From NCBI GenBank assembly GCA_905182225.1, contig CAJJAJ010000029.1:1-64000 (forward strand): a stretch of 64,000 bases of DNA. Reading direction: 5' to 3'. Below are positions 60,763-64,000 of this stretch, piece after piece (position 1 is the first letter of the stretch; each line of letters begins with the position of its first letter). Made by a program: the position numbers and the translations under genes. This DNA is from an uncultured Aquiluna sp. (GTDB lineage Bacteria > Actinomycetota > Actinomycetes > Actinomycetales > Microbacteriaceae). Below the pieces are notes generated by a model, which had not been told where the DNA came from, made no database searches, and saw only the letters and a list, made by a program, of their open reading frames with translations.

Positions 60763-62304
60763 TTGAACTACTTAAAAACGAAACTACGCGCGCTTGTGTC
60801 GCGCACCGACCCTCGCTATCGTCCGCGTCCCACCGTCCGCGAAGCCCTAAGAAGCCCAAAGCTGCTGCTTAGAGAATCCCTGGCTGGTTTAGTGGTTGCT
60901 CTCGCGCTGATCCCAGAGGCAATTAGCTTCAGCATCTTGGCTGGCGTTGACCCAAGGGTCGGACTATTTTCTAGCTTCGTAATGGCAATCACAACTTCGA
61001 TTCTTGGTGGTAGGCCGGCAATGATTTCAGCTGCCACCGGCGCAATTGCGCTGGTGATTGCCCCGGTTGCAAGAGATTATGGCCTTGACTACTTGCTGGC
61101 AACCGTCATCTTGGGTGGGGTCTTCCAACTGGTTCTAGCCGCACTTGGAGCAGCGAAGCTCATGCGCTTTATCCCAAGAAGTGTGATGCTCGGGTTCGTT
61201 AATGCCCTTGCAATCTTGATTTTCATGGCTCAGCTACCGCACCTAATTGGTGTGCCGTTCGCGGTGTATTGGTTGGTGGCTCTTGGCCTGCTTGTAATGA
61301 TCGGCATGCCTCGTCTCACCAAGGTGATCCCAGCGCCACTGGTTGCAATTGTTCTTGTTAGCGCAATGGTTCTAATTATGGCCATCACGGTTCCTACCGT
61401 TGGTGACGAGGGTGAATTGCCGCAGTCACTGCCAGAGCTATTGACACCAAATGTGCCACTAACTCTTGAGACATTCAACATCATTGCTCCCTACGCGCTT
61501 GCCATGGCGTTGGTTGGTTTACTGGAGTCTTTGATGACTGCCAAGCTGGTAGATGAGATTACTGACACTCACAGCCAGAAGACCAGGGAGTCGCTTGCTC
61601 AGGGCGTTGGAAACATTCTCTCGGGCTTCTTGGGCGGCATGGGCGGTTGCGCAATGATCGGCCAAACGATGATCAACGTAAAGGCATCCGGGGCCAGAAC
61701 CAGAATTTCTACTTTCTTAGCTGGTGTGTTCCTGCTGATCTTGGTGGTTAGCCTCGGAGACATCGTGGCTCAGATTCCGATGGCGGCACTGGTGGCCGTC
61801 ATGTTGATGGTTGCCTTTGGAACCTTTAATTGGCACAGCATTCAACCAAGCACGCTCAAGCGAATGCCGGTGAGCGAAACAACAGTCATGCTGGCAACCG
61901 TTGCAGTTGTGGTCTGGACACACAACCTTGCAATAGGCGTGATAGTCGGAGTGGTTGTTGCCATGATTGCATTCGCGAGGCGAGTTGCCCACTTCGCCTC
62001 GGTTACCAGAACCGTTGGCGGAGATGATGAAGTGTCAGTGGCTTATTACACGGTTCAGGGCGAGCTGTTCTTTGCCTCGAGCAACGACCTAACTACTTTG
62101 TTTGAGTACTCCGATGACCCTGATGAGATTGTTATTGATGTCACAGATTCACATATCTGGGATGCATCGACAATTGCGGCCCTAGATTCGATCACAACAA
62201 AGTACGAAAACATGAATAAAAACGTTTACATCAAAGGCATGAACAAGGCCAGCGAACGCCTTCACGGCCAACTAACTGGAAACCTCGGTCAAGACGGAAT
62301 TTAG
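60763..62304 (+). CDS. SulP-family anion transporter with STAS domain
   Basis: The 513-aa protein has about 12 membrane helices and the SulP signature GLVVALALIPEAISFSILAGVDPRVGLFSS. The C-terminal part (about 425-510) is a STAS domain (YTVQGELFFASSNDLTTLFE, ATIAALDSITTKY). Substrates may be sulfate, bicarbonate or other anions; none is fixed by the sequence. The TTG start at 60763 has only a weak Shine-Dalgarno, so the start is uncertain. Confidence 0.88.
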   Translation: MNYLKTKLRALVSRTDPRYRPRPTVREALRSPKLLLRESLAGLVVALALIPEAISFSILAGVDPRVGLFSSFVMAITTSILGGRPAMISAATGAIALVIAPVARDYGLDYLLATVILGGVFQLVLAALGAAKLMRFIPRSVMLGFVNALAILIFMAQLPHLIGVPFAVYWLVALGLLVMIGMPRLTKVIPAPLVAIVLVSAMVLIMAITVPTVGDEGELPQSLPELLTPNVPLTLETFNIIAPYALAMALVGLLESLMTAKLVDEITDTHSQKTRESLAQGVGNILSGFLGGMGGCAMIGQTMINVKASGARTRISTFLAGVFLLILVVSLGDIVAQIPMAALVAVMLMVAFGTFNWHSIQPSTLKRMPVSETTVMLATVAVVVWTHNLAIGVIVGVVVAMIAFARRVAHFASVTRTVGGDDEVSVAYYTVQGELFFASSNDLTTLFEYSDDPDEIVIDVTDSHIWDASTIAALDSITTKYENMNKNVYIKGMNKASERLHGQLTGNLGQDGI

Positions 62305-62331
62305 TTTCAAAAAAGTGACTAGTCTTTTTAG

Positions 62332-63411
62332 GTGCTGAATACACTTCTGAAACTAGAACACGACAAGCTGGGTGCCAGTTTCACCGAGTTCGGTGGCTGG
62401 GAAATGCCAGTGCGATACGGCTCAGACATTGACGAGCACCACAGTGTCAGAAATAGCTGTGGCCTCTTTGATATCAGCCACATGGCAGAAATCAGAGTGA
62501 CCGGCCAAGCCGAAGAGTTTCTTGATTACGCGCTGATTTCTAAGCTGTCAGAAATCGAAAACGGCCGCGCGAAATACACCATGATCTGTGACGATCAGGG
62601 CGGCATCATTGATGACCTGATTGTTTATCGCCTCGATGATGACGAGTTCATGATCGTTGCAAACGCAGGTAACCAGCACCAAGTGGTTGAGGCGCTCAAA
62701 ACCCGACTAGAAAACTTTCCAGACACCAGGGTCGTCGACGAATCTGGCCTCTGGTCACTGATTGCGATGCAAGGCCCAAAGACCAAAGAAGTACTCGGGA
62801 GCCTTGTTGATGTCGACCTGACGGTTCTGAAGTATTACTCGATTGCAACTGCGGTACTGGATGGCAAAGATGTCTTTCTAGCCCGCACTGGATACACCGG
62901 CGAAGACGGCTTTGAGATCTTTGTAGAAGGAGACCCAAGCGGTGTCTGGCAATTATTGCTTTCACAAGAAGGCGTATCGCCATGCGGTCTAGCTTGCAGG
63001 GACACTCTCAGGCTTGAAGCCGGCATGCCACTTTATGGTCACGAGCTAAATAAAGACCTCACGCCCTTTGCCGCAAATCTCGGCAAGGTCATACGTTTTG
63101 ATAAGCCAAGCTTCGTCGGCAAAGACGCCCTTGAGCAACAGAAACATCCAAAGCAAAAACTCTTTGGCCTTCAGGGTGATGGCCGGAGGGCTGCAAGAGC
63201 CGACTACGAGATCTTCTTGCCCGGCGAATCTGATTCAATCGGAATGGTTACTTCTGGAGTGTTGTCACCAACCTTGCAGGTGCCAATCGCGTTGGCGCTT
63301 CTAAACGCGGATGCCGGTCTGGAGATTGGCTCCGAAGTAGAGGCAGATGTTCGTGGAACGAGAATTTTTTACAAAGTAGTTGAGTTACCGTTTTATAAGC
63401 GCGGAAGGTAA
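62332..63411 (+). CDS. gcvT: Glycine cleavage T protein (aminomethyltransferase)
   Basis: GcvT transfers the methylene group of glycine to tetrahydrofolate. The 359-aa protein has FTEFGGWEMPVRYGSDIDEH, FDISHMAEIRVTG, LARTGYTGEDGFEIF and GLACRDTLRLEAGMPLYGHEL. TAGTCT at 62320-62325 lies 6 bases before the GTG, so the operon is leaderless and no glycine riboswitch fits. Confidence 0.96.
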   Translation: MLNTLLKLEHDKLGASFTEFGGWEMPVRYGSDIDEHHSVRNSCGLFDISHMAEIRVTGQAEEFLDYALISKLSEIENGRAKYTMICDDQGGIIDDLIVYRLDDDEFMIVANAGNQHQVVEALKTRLENFPDTRVVDESGLWSLIAMQGPKTKEVLGSLVDVDLTVLKYYSIATAVLDGKDVFLARTGYTGEDGFEIFVEGDPSGVWQLLLSQEGVSPCGLACRDTLRLEAGMPLYGHELNKDLTPFAANLGKVIRFDKPSFVGKDALEQQKHPKQKLFGLQGDGRRAARADYEIFLPGESDSIGMVTSGVLSPTLQVPIALALLNADAGLEIGSEVEADVRGTRIFYKVVELPFYKRGR

Positions 63412-63419
63412 ATAAATAA

Positions 63420-63791
63420 ATGGCCAATCCTGAGAACTTGAAATACACCAAGGAACACGAGTGGATTCTTATCGAAGACGATATCGCCACCGTCGGAATC
63501 ACCAAGTATGCAGCTGACGCGCTTGGAGAAATCGTCTACGTGGACCTTCCAAAGGTCGGTAGCGTCGCCGCCCACATGAAGATTTGTGGCGAGATTGAGT
63601 CGACCAAGTCAGTTGGCGAACTCTACGCACCAATGGATGGTGAGATTACCGGGGTCAACGGTGCACTTGACCAAGCACCCGATCAGGTAAATCAAGATCC
63701 ATTTGGGGATGGATGGTTGATAAAAATTCGTTATACCTCTTTGCCGGACCTTCTTTCATCGACCGAATACGACGCATTAGTTGGAGAGTAA
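63420..63791 (+). CDS. gcvH: Glycine cleavage H protein
   Basis: GcvH carries the lipoyl group between P and T proteins. The 123-aa protein has LKYTKEHEWILIEDD, AADALGEIVYVDLP and the lipoylated Lys in CGEIESTKSVGELYAP. GGAAGG lies upstream of the ATG, which follows gcvT by 8 bases. Confidence 0.97.
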   Translation: MANPENLKYTKEHEWILIEDDIATVGITKYAADALGEIVYVDLPKVGSVAAHMKICGEIESTKSVGELYAPMDGEITGVNGALDQAPDQVNQDPFGDGWLIKIRYTSLPDLLSSTEYDALVGE

Positions 63792-63794
63792 CTG

Positions 63795-64000
63795 TTGCTA
63801 GATCACCACAATTTTCGCAATCGCCACATCGGACCCAATGCCGCCCAGCAGCAACACATGCTGGATTACCTTGGGATCAAAGACCTAGCGGAGCTAATGG
63901 AAGCCGCGCTTCCAGAAGCAATTCACTACCGTGGAGGTAGCACCCTTCCGGACGCCATCAGCGAAGATGAAGCTCTTGATCGCCTGAAGGGCATAGCTTC
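63795..64000 (+). CDS. gcvP: Glycine cleavage P protein, N-terminal part
   Basis: The open frame begins at TTG 63795 with LDHHNFRNRHIGPNAAQQQHMLDYL, the typical opening of glycine decarboxylase P protein, and runs through ALPEAIHYRGGSTLPDA to the window end. GGAG lies upstream. It completes a gcvT-gcvH-gcvP operon. Confidence 0.93.
   Translation, partial: MLDHHNFRNRHIGPNAAQQQHMLDYLGIKDLAELMEAALPEAIHYRGGSTLPDAISEDEALDRLKGIA

Noticed and set aside
62305-62331. Glycine riboswitch expected before gcvT
   Set aside because: Only 27 bases separate SulP and gcvT and the promoter hexamer is 6 bases from the start codon, leaving no room for a leader.

Overview
The window looks like a contiguous chromosomal segment of an actinobacterium, most likely a small-genome member of the Microbacteriaceae. 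The case rests on gene content and order: tilS-hpt-ftsH-folE-folP-folB-folK-DUF3180-DUF2520-panC-lysS-clpC, a menaquinone cluster beside ResB/CcsB/CcdA cytochrome c maturation genes, FprA, DUF3073, DUF4229, a bS22-type micro-ribosomal protein, an archaeal-type AspRS and a RipA-like NlpC/P60 protein. Base composition looks balanced by eye rather than GC-rich. Many genes overlap or abut, as in a streamlined genome. The family assignment is inference.

Layout. 1-3.9 kb: end of the secE-nusG operon, tRNA-Trp, an aminotransferase, murB, a MaoC-type dehydratase pair, tRNA-Met and tRNA-Thr. 3.9-7.7 kb: a decayed or repurposed maltodextrin locus, consisting of an intact GH13 reading frame whose catalytic residues are all replaced, an orphan solute-binding lipoprotein without permeases, and a LacI-regulator remnant abutting tRNA-Tyr. 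7.7-25.6 kb: yajQ, manA, an MFS transporter, fprA, and nearly all of menaquinone synthesis (polyprenyl synthase, menG, F, D, A, E, B, C), followed by resB/ccsB/ccdA/tlpA-type cytochrome c biogenesis genes, which together supply a respiratory chain. 25.7-35.4 kb: aspS, small membrane proteins, glutaredoxin, HAD hydrolase, bS22, an ArsR-like/2TM pair, proC, a CPBP protease, radA, an ArgA-type acetyltransferase and a SOUL protein. 35.4-47.5 kb: clpC, lysS, panC, the folate genes, ftsH, hpt and tilS on the minus strand. 47.5-55 kb: ppa, DUF2207, NlpC/P60, a tRNA-Glu/Asp/Phe cluster, two transporters, a FluC pair and DUF3073. 55-64 kb: purine genes purM/purF facing purD/purC, a SulP transporter and the glycine-cleavage operon gcvT-gcvH-gcvP, cut by the window end.

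The strongest regulatory signal is a hexamer TANNNT placed 6 (or 7) bases before the start codon of most operon-leading genes, with no Shine-Dalgarno sequence. This is what leaderless transcription looks like. It repeats in 22 places and fixes several start codons. Genes inside operons instead carry Shine-Dalgarno sequences or ATGA/GTGA/TTGA overlaps. Other points of interest are the GH13 pseudoenzyme locus, overlapping divergent menB/menC promoters only 18 bp apart, and hairpins with 3-nt loops directly in front of three tRNA genes. I see no CRISPR array, IS element, prophage or rRNA operon.
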